This document shows, piece by piece, positions 54,493-62,287 of a stretch of 64,000 bases of DNA. This stretch comes from Cryobacterium sp. MP_M3 (GTDB lineage: Bacteria; Actinomycetota; Actinomycetes; Actinomycetales; Microbacteriaceae): positions 124,001 through 188,000 of the forward strand of contig NZ_JADOVI010000006.1 of the NCBI RefSeq assembly GCF_015752155.1, written 5' to 3'. The notes beneath the pieces are model-generated. The model ran no database searches and was not told the DNA's origin. It saw only the letters and a program-made list of their open reading frames with translations. The translations under genes were made by a program, and so were the position numbers. Numbering within the stretch: the first letter of the stretch is position 1; each line of letters opens with the position of its first letter.

Positions 54493-54916
54493 CGAGGTGA
54501 GCGGACATGGTCTGGGCCGGAACGAGTTCTGCTGCCTCGTGCCAGGTCTGGCGCAGCGGCTCGAGCAGCGCGATGCTCTCGCGGGTGCGGTCGACGTCGC
54601 GGTGGATGTTCGCGCTCATCAACGAGTTCGACACGTAGGTGTAGATCGCGAACAGGCCCTCGCCGCCTTCCCACGCCGCAACGTTCAACGACGTGGACAG
54701 CTCGGAGACGATCGCCTGCGCGTGCAGCAGGTTCTCGGATGCGACCTGCCAGTTCTCGACCACCTGCGCGGCTTCCGCGCGGTTCAGGTCGAGCAGGAGA
54801 CGATCGTAGAGCATCGTCAGCAGTCGAACGGGGGTCGCGGAAAGCACAGCCTCGCGGTTCAACTGCGCCCGCCGTGCCTGGGTTCCGCCCATCATGCTCA
54901 TTACGGCCATCATCAT
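54470..54916 (-). CDS. fliS: Flagellin export chaperone FliS
   Basis: This 148-residue protein has the FliS signature VLSATPVRLLTMLYDRLLLD, NLLHAQAIVSELSTSLNV and FAIYTYVSNSLMSANIHRD. It binds flagellin C-termini in the cytosol. I choose ATG 54916, overlapping the fliD stop; the open frame extends to 54964 within fliD but without support. Confidence 0.93.
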   Translation of the reverse strand: MMMAVMSMMGGTQARRAQLNREAVLSATPVRLLTMLYDRLLLDLNRAEAAQVVENWQVASENLLHAQAIVSELSTSLNVAAWEGGEGLFAIYTYVSNSLMSANIHRDVDRTRESIALLEPLRQTWHEAAELVPAQTMSAHLGGELGIA

Positions 54917-56235
54917 CCTGTCGAAGTTGAACTGCTGAGCCCGGCGACCTGTGCGCTCAGCCATGTCGACTGGGCCTTCATGGCGCTGAGCTGGGTTTCC
55001 AGAGCGGTGTAGGTGCTTTGCAGGGTGGCGCGTCGGCTGGCGAGACTGAGATCCCAGGCGTCGATGCGATTGCCCATGTCACGGACCGAGGTCTGCTGGC
55101 CGGTGATCTTGGTGGTGAGCTGCCCGGAGTACTTGTCTGAGGCATCCGTGGCCGCGGTGGCGACGCGGGTCGCGATCTCCTGAACGGCCGCCTTGACGGT
55201 GACGGGGTCCTTGGCCAGGGCCGCGGCAAATTTCGCCGGGTCGAATTCCATGGTGCCGCTTTTGGTGATGCTGATGCCGTATTCCGACGGGGAGTGACCG
55301 TTGATCGGAGCCGATGCGGCCGTCAGAAGCTTCTGCTTCACGTCGCGCACCCCGGTGTCGCCCGTGAACACGCCGGCCGACACGACCGCAGCGCCCGAGG
55401 CATTGGTGCTGTTGACGACGACGGACTTCGTGGAAATGCTCGCGAATATTGCGTTGAGGGAGCCGACGAGGTCGCTCGCGACGGTGCTGATCTTCGCGTC
55501 GTCCTGGGCGACGGTGATGCTCACCGGCGTGGCCGACACGGAAGAGACGGTGAGCGACATTCCGGGGAGGATCCCCGCGAACGTGTTCGTCGCCGAGGTG
55601 ACCTTCTGTTCGGCCGCTGTGCCGGCCCAGAGGGTGATCTCGGCGTCCTGCGCGGCCTTGATCTCCGTCATCGGCACGGTCGTACCCGACAGGGTGAAGC
55701 CCGCCGCGGCTCCCGGCGCGGTCGCCGTGAACTGGAGGCGGAAACCCGCCGTGCCGACTGCGACCTTGGTTGCCGTCACTCCGGCCCCGGCCTGGTTGAC
55801 CGCCGAGACGACGTCGTCGAGCGAGGTGGATGCGGCGGTGACCGTCGTGACGGTGCCGTTGGTACCGGTGATGGTGAAGTTTGTGTCGGGCCACGCCGTG
55901 ACCGCGCCGGAGACGGTGACCTGGTTCTGGGCGAGCTTGCCGACGACAAGGTCGAGCTGGCCGGCCTGCACACCGGTCGAAGTGGTGACGACGACGCCGG
56001 CGGAACTGCTGGTGGCGGAGTACAGATCGAGGGCTGCCGGCTTCGTGGCGCTCGTGGCGCTCGTGGCCAGCGACGCAACCTGGGCGTTGAGGCCCTGGAG
56101 CGCGGTGATGAAGTTCTGGGAAGTGGCGACCTTCGCCTTCAGCTGGGTCTGCGGTCCTGCCTCGATCTTCATCAGGCTGTTGATGAGAGAGGTCGTGTCG
56201 AGCCCACTGACGAGGCCGTCGATTCCGCTGGTCAT
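54913..56235 (-). CDS. fliD: Flagellar filament cap protein FliD
   Basis: This 440-residue protein has an N-terminal coil DGLVSGLDTTSLINSLMKIE and QTQLKAKVATSQNFITALQG, a Ser/Thr/Ala-rich external region, and the C-terminal FliD_C part (NSTNASGAAVVSAGVFTGDT, MEFDPAKFAAALAKDPVTVK). The ATG 56235 follows GGAGAGG. It forms the cap that folds exported flagellin. Confidence 0.94.
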   Translation of the reverse strand: MTSGIDGLVSGLDTTSLINSLMKIEAGPQTQLKAKVATSQNFITALQGLNAQVASLATSATSATKPAALDLYSATSSSAGVVVTTSTGVQAGQLDLVVGKLAQNQVTVSGAVTAWPDTNFTITGTNGTVTTVTAASTSLDDVVSAVNQAGAGVTATKVAVGTAGFRLQFTATAPGAAAGFTLSGTTVPMTEIKAAQDAEITLWAGTAAEQKVTSATNTFAGILPGMSLTVSSVSATPVSITVAQDDAKISTVASDLVGSLNAIFASISTKSVVVNSTNASGAAVVSAGVFTGDTGVRDVKQKLLTAASAPINGHSPSEYGISITKSGTMEFDPAKFAAALAKDPVTVKAAVQEIATRVATAATDASDKYSGQLTTKITGQQTSVRDMGNRIDAWDLSLASRRATLQSTYTALETQLSAMKAQSTWLSAQVAGLSSSTSTG

Positions 56236-56290
56236 GGTGTCCTCTCCTGCTGGGATGATGCTGTGGTGCGTTGTACTGGTGCAAACGTGA

Positions 56291-56348
56291 ATGGCTGGTG
56301 GTGGCCGAGGGATGAGGTCCAGTTCATCTCTCGGTCACCACCAGCCAT
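56291..56348 (-). terminator. Long hairpin terminator downstream of flagellin
   Basis: A stem of about 25 bp pairs 56291-56315 with 56324-56348 (ATGGCTGGTGGTG against CACCACCAGCCAT, then further pairs with G-U wobbles) around an eight-base loop. It begins 42 bp past the flagellin stop and lies between fliC and fliD. It should terminate or protect the abundant flagellin mRNA. Confidence 0.75.
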
Positions 56349-56389
56349 AGTTCACCGTGCGGTTTCCCGAAAGGTTCAGCTACGCCGGG

Positions 56390-57241
56390 TTAGCGGAGGA
56401 GCGACAGAACGCCCTGGGCGGACTGGTTGGCCTGCGCGAGCATGGCGGTACCGGCCTGCGAGAGGATGCTGGAACGGGTGTACTTGACCATTTCCTCGGC
56501 CATGTCGGTGTCGCGGATTCGCGAGCCGGCAGCGGTGAGGTTCTCCTTGGAGACGGCCAGGTTCTTGATGACGCTCTCAAACCGGTTCTGGTTGGCACCG
56601 AGTTCAGCGCGAGACGTGGAGACTGCCTTGATGTTCGTGTCCAAGGTGCTGATGGTCGTCAGTGCCGCGGCGCTGTCTGCAAAGCCCGCGGCAGCGAGGC
56701 CCGAGACAGTCGTGCCGATTGCGGCGACGTCGGTGAAGTCCACCGCGATCTGGTCCGCGGTTGCGGAGCTTCCGGCGCCAACCTGGAAGGTCAGCGTCGT
56801 CTTCAACGCAGGAGCCACCGGCGCTGCAAGCAACTTGGTGCCGTTGAAGTTCGTGGACTCGCTGATCCGGGTGAGCTCCTTGCCCAGCGCGGTGACCTCG
56901 GTGGCGATCGCCTTGCGAGAGTCAGCGTTGTTCGAGTCGTTACCGGCCTGGACGGCAAGGTCACGAACGCGCTGCAGGATCGAGGTGACCTCGTTCAGGG
57001 AGCCTTCTGCGGTCTGGATGACCGACACACCGTCCTGGGCGTTGCGGCTGGCGACCGTGAGGCCACCGACCTGCGACTTGAGGCCCTCGGAGATGGCCAG
57101 GCCTGCTGCGTCATCCGCTGCGCGGTTGATGCGGAGACCACTGGAGAGCTTCTCCAGGGACTTGGACATGTCGTTCTGCGTTGCGGCCAGGTTGCGGTAG
57201 GTGTTGTTTGCCGCGAGGTTGGTGTTGATCTGCATACCCAT
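56390..57241 (-). CDS. fliC: Flagellin
   Basis: This 283-residue filament subunit has an N-terminal D0/D1 MGMQINTNLAANNTYRNLAA, LEKLSSGLRINRAADDAAGL and ISEGLKSQVGGL, a short central variable region, and C-terminal ENLTAAGSRIRDTDMAEEMV, QAGTAMLAQANQSAQGVLSL. The start is ATG 57241, eight bases after GGAGG. Its leader contains two CsrA-like sites and a strong FliA-type promoter. Confidence 0.97.
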   Translation of the reverse strand: MGMQINTNLAANNTYRNLAATQNDMSKSLEKLSSGLRINRAADDAAGLAISEGLKSQVGGLTVASRNAQDGVSVIQTAEGSLNEVTSILQRVRDLAVQAGNDSNNADSRKAIATEVTALGKELTRISESTNFNGTKLLAAPVAPALKTTLTFQVGAGSSATADQIAVDFTDVAAIGTTVSGLAAAGFADSAAALTTISTLDTNIKAVSTSRAELGANQNRFESVIKNLAVSKENLTAAGSRIRDTDMAEEMVKYTRSSILSQAGTAMLAQANQSAQGVLSLLR

Positions 57242-57249
57242 GATGAGTT

Positions 57250-57290
57250 CCTCCGTGATGTGGGTGGTGGTGCGCCGACCCATCCATGGG
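57250..57290 (-). promoter_or_regulatory. Two candidate CsrA-binding sites in the flagellin leader
   Basis: On the minus strand CACGGAGG (57250-57257) contains the Shine-Dalgarno and fits the CsrA core CANGGANG. CATGGATG lies within CCCATGGATGGG (57279-57290), an inverted repeat presenting GGA near a hairpin tip. In Bacillus subtilis CsrA binds two such sites in the hag leader to block translation until FliW sequesters it. Confidence 0.6.
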
Positions 57291-57303
57291 TTGACACCTT
57301 GAG

Positions 57304-57330
57304 CTATCGGCCCCGGGCGGGATCGCGTTA
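57304..57330 (-). promoter_or_regulatory. FliA-type promoter of flagellin
   Basis: On the minus strand this reads TAAC, fifteen bases, GCCGATAG: the sigma-28 pattern (TAAA-N15-GCCGATAA) with two differences. The predicted start near 57297 gives a leader of about 56 nt. Confidence 0.85.
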
Positions 57331-57355
57331 GCCGTTCAGCGAAAAAACTTTCGGG

Positions 57356-58168
57356 CTACGCGGACTCGGCCGCATAGAGCGAGCCGGCCGAGGTGGCCAG
57401 GCCGAACATCGACTGGTCCGCGAGGCGGGCCAGGTAGGCGCTGCGACGGGCCGGCGCGATGCGGGACTCCGGCACGTACTCGGCGTCGGCGTCGTCGGCG
57501 TAATGGGTGCCCATGCCGTCACGGAGCAAACGGATGGCCTCCGCGCGCTGCTGGGACACGGCCGAGTGGGTGATCCCCAGCTCGGCGGCGATCTCCTTGA
57601 CCGAGCGGTCATCGAAGTAGACCTGCTGGACGATCTCGCGCATCTTCTCCGGCAGGGCGTCGATCGCCGCGCGCAGGAAGGCCAGGCGTTCGGCGGAGAG
57701 GAGGGACTCCTCGGGCAGTTCCGTGCCGGAGACCAGGAACTCGGCCGTGGCGTCGTCGAGGGTGGAGAGCGTGCGCTCGGAGTCGGCAAGGCCGGCGGCG
57801 GCGGTCTCGCGGTCGACGCCGAGGGCTGCTGCGACCTCGTCGACCGAGGCGGCGCGGCCGAGGGCGGCGGCGAGAGTCTCCTGAACGGCGCGGGTTTCCT
57901 TGATGCGGCGGCGGGCCATCCGGGTGGCCCAGTCGTTCGAGCGCATCTCGTCGGCGAAGGCGCCGATGATGCGACGACGGGCGAAGGCGCCGAAGGGAAC
58001 GCCGAGTTCGGTGTTGAAGGCATCCGCTGAGGTGATGAGGGCGAGGGCTCCGGCCGAGGCCAGGTCGTCACGGGAGAGGTGGCGCGCCTTGGCCCACACT
58101 TCGGAGACGAGGTAGCCCACGAGTGGGAGGTTCTCAATCACCAGCTGGTTGCGTTCTGCCCGATTCAC
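57356..58168 (-). CDS. fliA: Flagellar sigma factor FliA (sigma-28 type)
   Basis: This 270-residue sigma-70-family protein has region 2 (VIENLPLVGYLVSEVWAKAR, LSRDDLASAGALALITSADA, FGAFARRRIIGAFADEMRS), region 3 (RRRIKETRAVQETLAAALGR) and region 4 (EKMREIVQQVYFDDRSVKEI, AAELGITHSAVSQQRAEAIR). It should read the TAAC-N15-GCCGATAG promoters in this cluster. I use GTG 58168, seven bases after GGAGG. A FlgM anti-sigma gene was not seen in the window. Confidence 0.92.
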   Translation of the reverse strand: MNRAERNQLVIENLPLVGYLVSEVWAKARHLSRDDLASAGALALITSADAFNTELGVPFGAFARRRIIGAFADEMRSNDWATRMARRRIKETRAVQETLAAALGRAASVDEVAAALGVDRETAAAGLADSERTLSTLDDATAEFLVSGTELPEESLLSAERLAFLRAAIDALPEKMREIVQQVYFDDRSVKEIAAELGITHSAVSQQRAEAIRLLRDGMGTHYADDADAEYVPESRIAPARRSAYLARLADQSMFGLATSAGSLYAAESA

Positions 58169-58324
58169 AACGGACCTCCCTGGATGCTCAAACGGACGGG
58201 GTACGGATCGAGACTGGCGGGCCAGGTCGAGCGCGTTTTGCCGGGTAAGCACGGGGACTGTATGGAGCTGTGGAGCGGGGTTTCGGGGCCCCGGCGAGAG
58301 GATTTCTCTCCCGCTGGTTAAAAC

Positions 58325-58407
58325 GTATTGGGGCGGCACGTCAGAGAACCGGAGCGGCTCCCCCCACTATGGGAAAAAAGACCCCCAATACGGGGCGGAT
58401 CACCCCG
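58325..58407. promoter_or_regulatory. Inverted-repeat cluster between fliA and flgN
   Basis: GTATTGGGG (58325-58333) is repeated inverted as CCCCAATAC (58383-58391), and CGGGG-N7-CCCCG (58391-58407) follows. This sits in the 436 bp divergent region 58169-58604, which holds no gene. It could be an operator for a master flagellar regulator acting on fliA; no protein candidate is visible. Confidence 0.4.
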
Positions 58408-58503
58408 TAACGGGGCACATTCGCCGCGCTGGTCCGCGGATTTTGTCCTCCTTTTGGTGGACACGCACGGGGCCGGGCTGACAGTCTGTTTCCCATTCAT
58501 CAC

Positions 58504-58530
58504 TAACCGTGGCTGCCACCGTGCCGATAG
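58504..58530 (+). promoter_or_regulatory. FliA-type promoter of flgN-flgK-flgL-fliW
   Basis: TAAC, fifteen bases, then GCCGATAG, identical in both boxes and spacing to the flagellin promoter, 75 bp before flgN. Confidence 0.85.
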
Positions 58531-58604
58531 TGCCTCTCAGAAGCCGGAGTCCACGCGTTGAAGCGTGTCACCCGGCACGGAATCGAGAGGCAGGTGGAGG
58601 ACAC

Positions 58605-59090
58605 GTGGGCGCCAATGAATTGTCAGCGTTGCTGTGGCGCGAACGAGAACTCCTCGAACTGCTGATCTTCAAGCTCGACGAGGAACAACTCCTGCTCACC
58701 AACGGCAAGACCCGCTGGCTCCAGCAGGGCACCCGCGAGGTCGAACAGGTTCTCGGCCACGTGCGCGAGGCCGGCCTGGCCCGCTCCGTCGAGGTGTCCG
58801 CCCTGGCCGCCGAATGGGGAACCGCCGAAGACGCCACCCTGCGCGAACTCGTCGCCCACGCCCCCGTCGGCCCCTGGACCGAGATCATGGCCTCGCACCT
58901 CAAGGCGCTCGGCGAGCTGACCACCCAGATCAAGGAGCTGCGCGACGTCAACGAGCAGCTGCTCCGGGCCGCCGCACGCTCCAGCCAGGAAACGCTTGCC
59001 GACGTGCGCACCAGCACGAACACCTACGACTCCCGCGGCACGTCCGACGTGCGCACCGCCGCATCCCGACTGTTCGACCAGATTCTGTGA
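58605..59090 (+). CDS. flgN: Flagellar export chaperone FlgN
   Basis: This 161-residue helical protein has NELSALLWRERELLELLIFK and LDEEQLLLTNGKTRWL, the FlgN-family start. It chaperones the hook-filament junction proteins FlgK and FlgL, encoded next. The start is GTG 58605 five bases after GGAGG; upstream open frame carries no support. Confidence 0.88.
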   Translation: MGANELSALLWRERELLELLIFKLDEEQLLLTNGKTRWLQQGTREVEQVLGHVREAGLARSVEVSALAAEWGTAEDATLRELVAHAPVGPWTEIMASHLKALGELTTQIKELRDVNEQLLRAAARSSQETLADVRTSTNTYDSRGTSDVRTAASRLFDQIL

Positions 59091-59100
59091 GGATGCCGCG

Positions 59101-60567
59101 ATGAGCACCTTCGGCGGACTGAACACCGCGTACACCGGCCTGATCGCCGCCCGCAAGGGCCTCGAAGTCGTCGGCCAGAACATCGCCAACGCCAACACCC
59201 AGGGCTACACCCGCCAGCGCATCACGACATCGTCCGTCGACGCGATCAGCCGGGTCGGCCTGATGAGCGCCGGCGTGCAGGCCGGCCAGGGCGTCAACGT
59301 CGACGGCGTCGCCCGCCTCGGCAGCGCCCAGCTGGATGCCCAGGTGCGCTCCTCCGCGGCCGTCGCCGGATACTCCGCCGTTCGTTCCAACGCGCTGACC
59401 GCGGTCGAAGCGTCGATGAATGAGCCCGGCAAGAACGGCCTCTCCGCCCAGCTCGATGAATTCTGGGCGGGCTGGCACGACGTGTCCAACTCCGCCGGCG
59501 ACGCCGCCCCCGCCGGAGTGCTCCTCGGCCAGGCCGCCGTGGTCACGACACAGATCGCCCAGGGTTACCAGGCCGTCGCCAACCAGTGGTCGACCACCCG
59601 CACCAGCGTCGACGGCATGGTCAGCGAGATCAACAGCACGGCCACCCAGGTCGCCGCGCTCAACGTGCAGATCCGAAACGCCCAGACCGCCGGCGGCGGC
59701 GCCAACGAACTCCTTGACAAGCGCAATACCCTCACCACGACTCTTGCCGCCCTCACCGGCGGCACCGTCGTCGACCGGGGCGACGGCACCGTCGACGTGC
59801 TGGTCGGCGGCAACGCCCTCGTCACGGGCGACTCGGCCCAGAAGCTCGTGGCCATCGGCGCGAAGTCGATGACCGAAGCCGGCGCAACCCCTCACGTCGA
59901 ATGGGCGGCCCACCCGGGCAGCGCCGTCGCCGTCGACGGCGGCGAACTGGCCGGTGCGATCTCCCTGCTCGCCCCCGCCGTAACCTCCGGTGCCGGCGCG
60001 GGAACCGGCGGCGCCCTGGCCGAGACCGCCGAGTCGTACAACCGGTTCGCCACGGACCTGGCCACCAAGGTCAACCTGATCTACAACAAGGGCACCAACT
60101 CGACCCTGCCGGGCGGGGATTTCTTCCGGGTCGCGGCCGGCGTCCCCGCGGCACTCGGCCTCGGCGTGATCCCGACGAACGCGTCCGAGCTTTCCACCGG
60201 CCTCGCCGCGATCGGCGCCCTCGACGGTTCCGTCGCCGACGAGCTCGCCCAGCTCGGCGCGGGCAAGGCCGTCGCATCCGCCGGTCCGCCTCCCGTCCTC
60301 GTGAAATCGCCCTCGACCGACTGGTCGAACTTCGTCACGAGCCTCGCCGTGACCACGCGCACCGAACTCCAGCACGCCTCGCTCGCCGACATCACGTCGA
60401 CCGCCGCCGTCGGCGCGCAGCTCTCGAACGCCTCGGTCGACCTCGACGAGGAGAACGTCAACCTGCTCATGTTTCAGCACGCCTACCAGGGCGCCGCCCG
60501 GGTGATGACGGCCGTGGACGAGATGCTGGACACCCTGATCAACCGCACCGGACTGGTAGGAAGGTAA
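59101..60567 (+). CDS. flgK: Flagellar hook-filament junction protein FlgK
   Basis: This 488-residue protein has an N-terminal rod/hook motif FGGLNTAYTGLIAARKGLEV, VGQNIANANTQGYTRQR and C-terminal SVDLDEENVNLLMFQHAYQG, AARVMTAVDEMLDTLINRTG. It joins the hook to FlgL. The start is ATG 59101, ten bp after flgN. Confidence 0.95.
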   Translation: MSTFGGLNTAYTGLIAARKGLEVVGQNIANANTQGYTRQRITTSSVDAISRVGLMSAGVQAGQGVNVDGVARLGSAQLDAQVRSSAAVAGYSAVRSNALTAVEASMNEPGKNGLSAQLDEFWAGWHDVSNSAGDAAPAGVLLGQAAVVTTQIAQGYQAVANQWSTTRTSVDGMVSEINSTATQVAALNVQIRNAQTAGGGANELLDKRNTLTTTLAALTGGTVVDRGDGTVDVLVGGNALVTGDSAQKLVAIGAKSMTEAGATPHVEWAAHPGSAVAVDGGELAGAISLLAPAVTSGAGAGTGGALAETAESYNRFATDLATKVNLIYNKGTNSTLPGGDFFRVAAGVPAALGLGVIPTNASELSTGLAAIGALDGSVADELAQLGAGKAVASAGPPPVLVKSPSTDWSNFVTSLAVTTRTELQHASLADITSTAAVGAQLSNASVDLDEENVNLLMFQHAYQGAARVMTAVDEMLDTLINRTGLVGR

Positions 60568-60570
60568 GCC

Positions 60571-61512
60571 ATGATCTCCCGCGTCACCACCCAGACCCAG
60601 ATGCGCTCGGCACAGAGCAATCTACAGACCAACCTCGCCCGGATGGCCCAGCTGCAGGAGCGGGCATCCTCGCTCAAGGCCATCGAGCGGCCCTCGGACG
60701 ACCCGTCCAAGGCTGCCGATTCCCTGGCCGTGCGCGCCGACCAGCGTGCCGTCGCCCAGTACAGCCGCAACGCCGAGAACGGCAACAGCTGGCTGACCAC
60801 CGCCGACTCCGCCCTCTCGAACAGCACCGACATCTTGAACCAGGTGCGCGACCTCACCGTGCAGGGCGCCAACGACGGCTCCCTCTCGCAGACCGCGAAG
60901 GAGGCGATCGCCGTGCGCCTCGACGGCCTCAAGCAGGACCTGCTCAGCCAGGCCAACTCGAGCTACCTCGGCCGCACCGTGTTCGCCGGCAACTCGGATG
61001 CCGGCGTCGCCTTCACCGTCGACCCGACCACCAAGGTGGCCACGTTCAACGGCGCCGCGGGCTCCACCGTCGGGCGCCGGATCGACGCGGACACGACCAT
61101 CAAGGTCGACGTCGACGGCGGCGAGGTCTTCGGCGTGAACGCGACGAACGCGACCTCGGTGTTCACGCTCATCGACAACATCAGCGCCGCCCTGCGCGGC
61201 ACCCCTGGCACGGCCACCACGCCACCCACGCTGCCGTCCAACATCGGTCATTTCCTCACCGATGTGGACGCCCGGATGAAAACCGTGCTCACCGCCCAGG
61301 CCGACGTCGGCGTGCGCCAGGGCCAGATCCAGAAGGCCGGCGACACCCTAGTGAAGCAGAAAGGCGCCCTCGAGGTGCAGCGCGCCTCGATCGAGGACGT
61401 CGACCTCGGCCAGGCGATCCTCGACCTCAAGCTCCAGGAAGTCACCTACCAGTCGGCCCTCGCTGTGACCGCCAAGGTGCTCCAGCCGACCCTGATGGAC
61501 TTCCTCCGATGA
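60571..61512 (+). CDS. flgL: Flagellar hook-filament junction protein FlgL
   Basis: This 313-residue flagellin-like protein has MISRVTTQTQMRSAQSNLQT, AIERPSDDPSKAADSLAVRA and SLLSQANSSYLGRTVFAGNS-type core DLLSQANSSYLGRTVFAG. It ends DVDLGQAILDLKLQEVTYQS. It connects FlgK to flagellin. The stop overlaps the fliW start as ATGA. Confidence 0.95.
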   Translation: MISRVTTQTQMRSAQSNLQTNLARMAQLQERASSLKAIERPSDDPSKAADSLAVRADQRAVAQYSRNAENGNSWLTTADSALSNSTDILNQVRDLTVQGANDGSLSQTAKEAIAVRLDGLKQDLLSQANSSYLGRTVFAGNSDAGVAFTVDPTTKVATFNGAAGSTVGRRIDADTTIKVDVDGGEVFGVNATNATSVFTLIDNISAALRGTPGTATTPPTLPSNIGHFLTDVDARMKTVLTAQADVGVRQGQIQKAGDTLVKQKGALEVQRASIEDVDLGQAILDLKLQEVTYQSALAVTAKVLQPTLMDFLR

Positions 61513-61922
61513 CTACGAACCGAGCGAGCAAAGCCACGATGAACGCCACCCTCACCTTCGTCTCCCCGCCTCCCGGGCTCGCGCCGCTGACCGAGTTCGC
61601 GCTGATCGAGATCCCCGGCGCGGCCGGCCTCTTCACGCTGCAGTCGGCCACCGACCAGCGCACCCGGCTGTTCGTGCTGGATGCCTCGGTCTACCTTCCC
61701 GACTACTCCCCCGTGATCAGCGACGACCAGGCCGGCTCGCTCGAGTTGTCCGACCCGGCCGACGCCCTCGTGCTCGTGGTGACCAACCCGGGCGAGAGCG
61801 GCACCACCGTGAACCTGATGGCTCCGATCGTGGTCAACTCGCTCACCGGACGCTGCGCCCAGATCATCCTCGACGGCCAGGACTGGCCGCTCCGCGCCGA
61901 GCTGGGGGCTCGCTCGGCCTAG
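61509..61922 (+). CDS. fliW: Flagellar assembly factor FliW
   Basis: This 137-residue protein has TFVSPPPGLAPLTEFALIEI, VVTNPGESGTTVNLMAPIVV and NSLTGRCAQIILDGQDWPLR, the FliW signature. FliW binds either flagellin or CsrA, and relieves CsrA repression of flagellin translation. It ends the flgN operon at the opposite edge of the cluster from csrA. The start ATG 61509 overlaps the flgL stop. Confidence 0.94.
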   Translation: MTTNRASKATMNATLTFVSPPPGLAPLTEFALIEIPGAAGLFTLQSATDQRTRLFVLDASVYLPDYSPVISDDQAGSLELSDPADALVLVVTNPGESGTTVNLMAPIVVNSLTGRCAQIILDGQDWPLRAELGARSA

Positions 61923-61935
61923 GTTGCTCGATCGG

Positions 61936-61975
61936 GTCTCGACAGGCTCGACCACTGGCAAGGCTCGACCACCGG
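61936..61975. repeat. Copy of the dispersed GTCTCGACAGGCTCGACCAC repeat
   Basis: One full unit plus a partial AGGCTCGACCACCGG copy, 14 bp past the fliW stop. The rest of the 197 bp gap up to 62119 contains a TATAGT box near 61995 but no convincing -35. Confidence 0.75.
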
Positions 61976-62119
61976 CGCCGCTTCCCTGTGTATAGTCTCA
62001 GAGTTTTTCGGGGTCAACCATGGCGTCCGATGCCCATGACGGGAATACCGTTGCGGGTATAGGACCAGGTGCCGCTGAACGATTCGCCGGGGCAGGTCCT
62101 CCAGGTAATGGAGCCGATC

Positions 62120-62287
62120 ATGCACGATTTCGTCAGCATATTAGCCAGTCTCGACAGTCCGGGGATCTACCTCGGGTGGGGCGCCTTCCAGATCCAGCTG
62201 GGCAACCTGATCGTCATCCTCGTGATGATCCTGCTCTTCGTCCTGGCCCTCTTCCTGCCGTTCCCGAGTGGTCGGAAGCGCAAATGA
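62120..62287 (+). CDS. Tiny membrane protein preceding a cytochrome b6-like gene
   Basis: This 55-residue protein begins MHDFVSILASLDSPGIYLGW and has one long hydrophobic helix (about residues 28-48) before a basic RKRK end. I use ATG 62120, six bases after GGAG; ATG 62108 is in frame. I do not recognise it. Its stop overlaps the cytochrome gene start, so it is a coupled subunit or assembly factor of that complex. Confidence 0.65.
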   Translation: MHDFVSILASLDSPGIYLGWGAFQIQLGNLIVILVMILLFVLALFLPFPSGRKRK

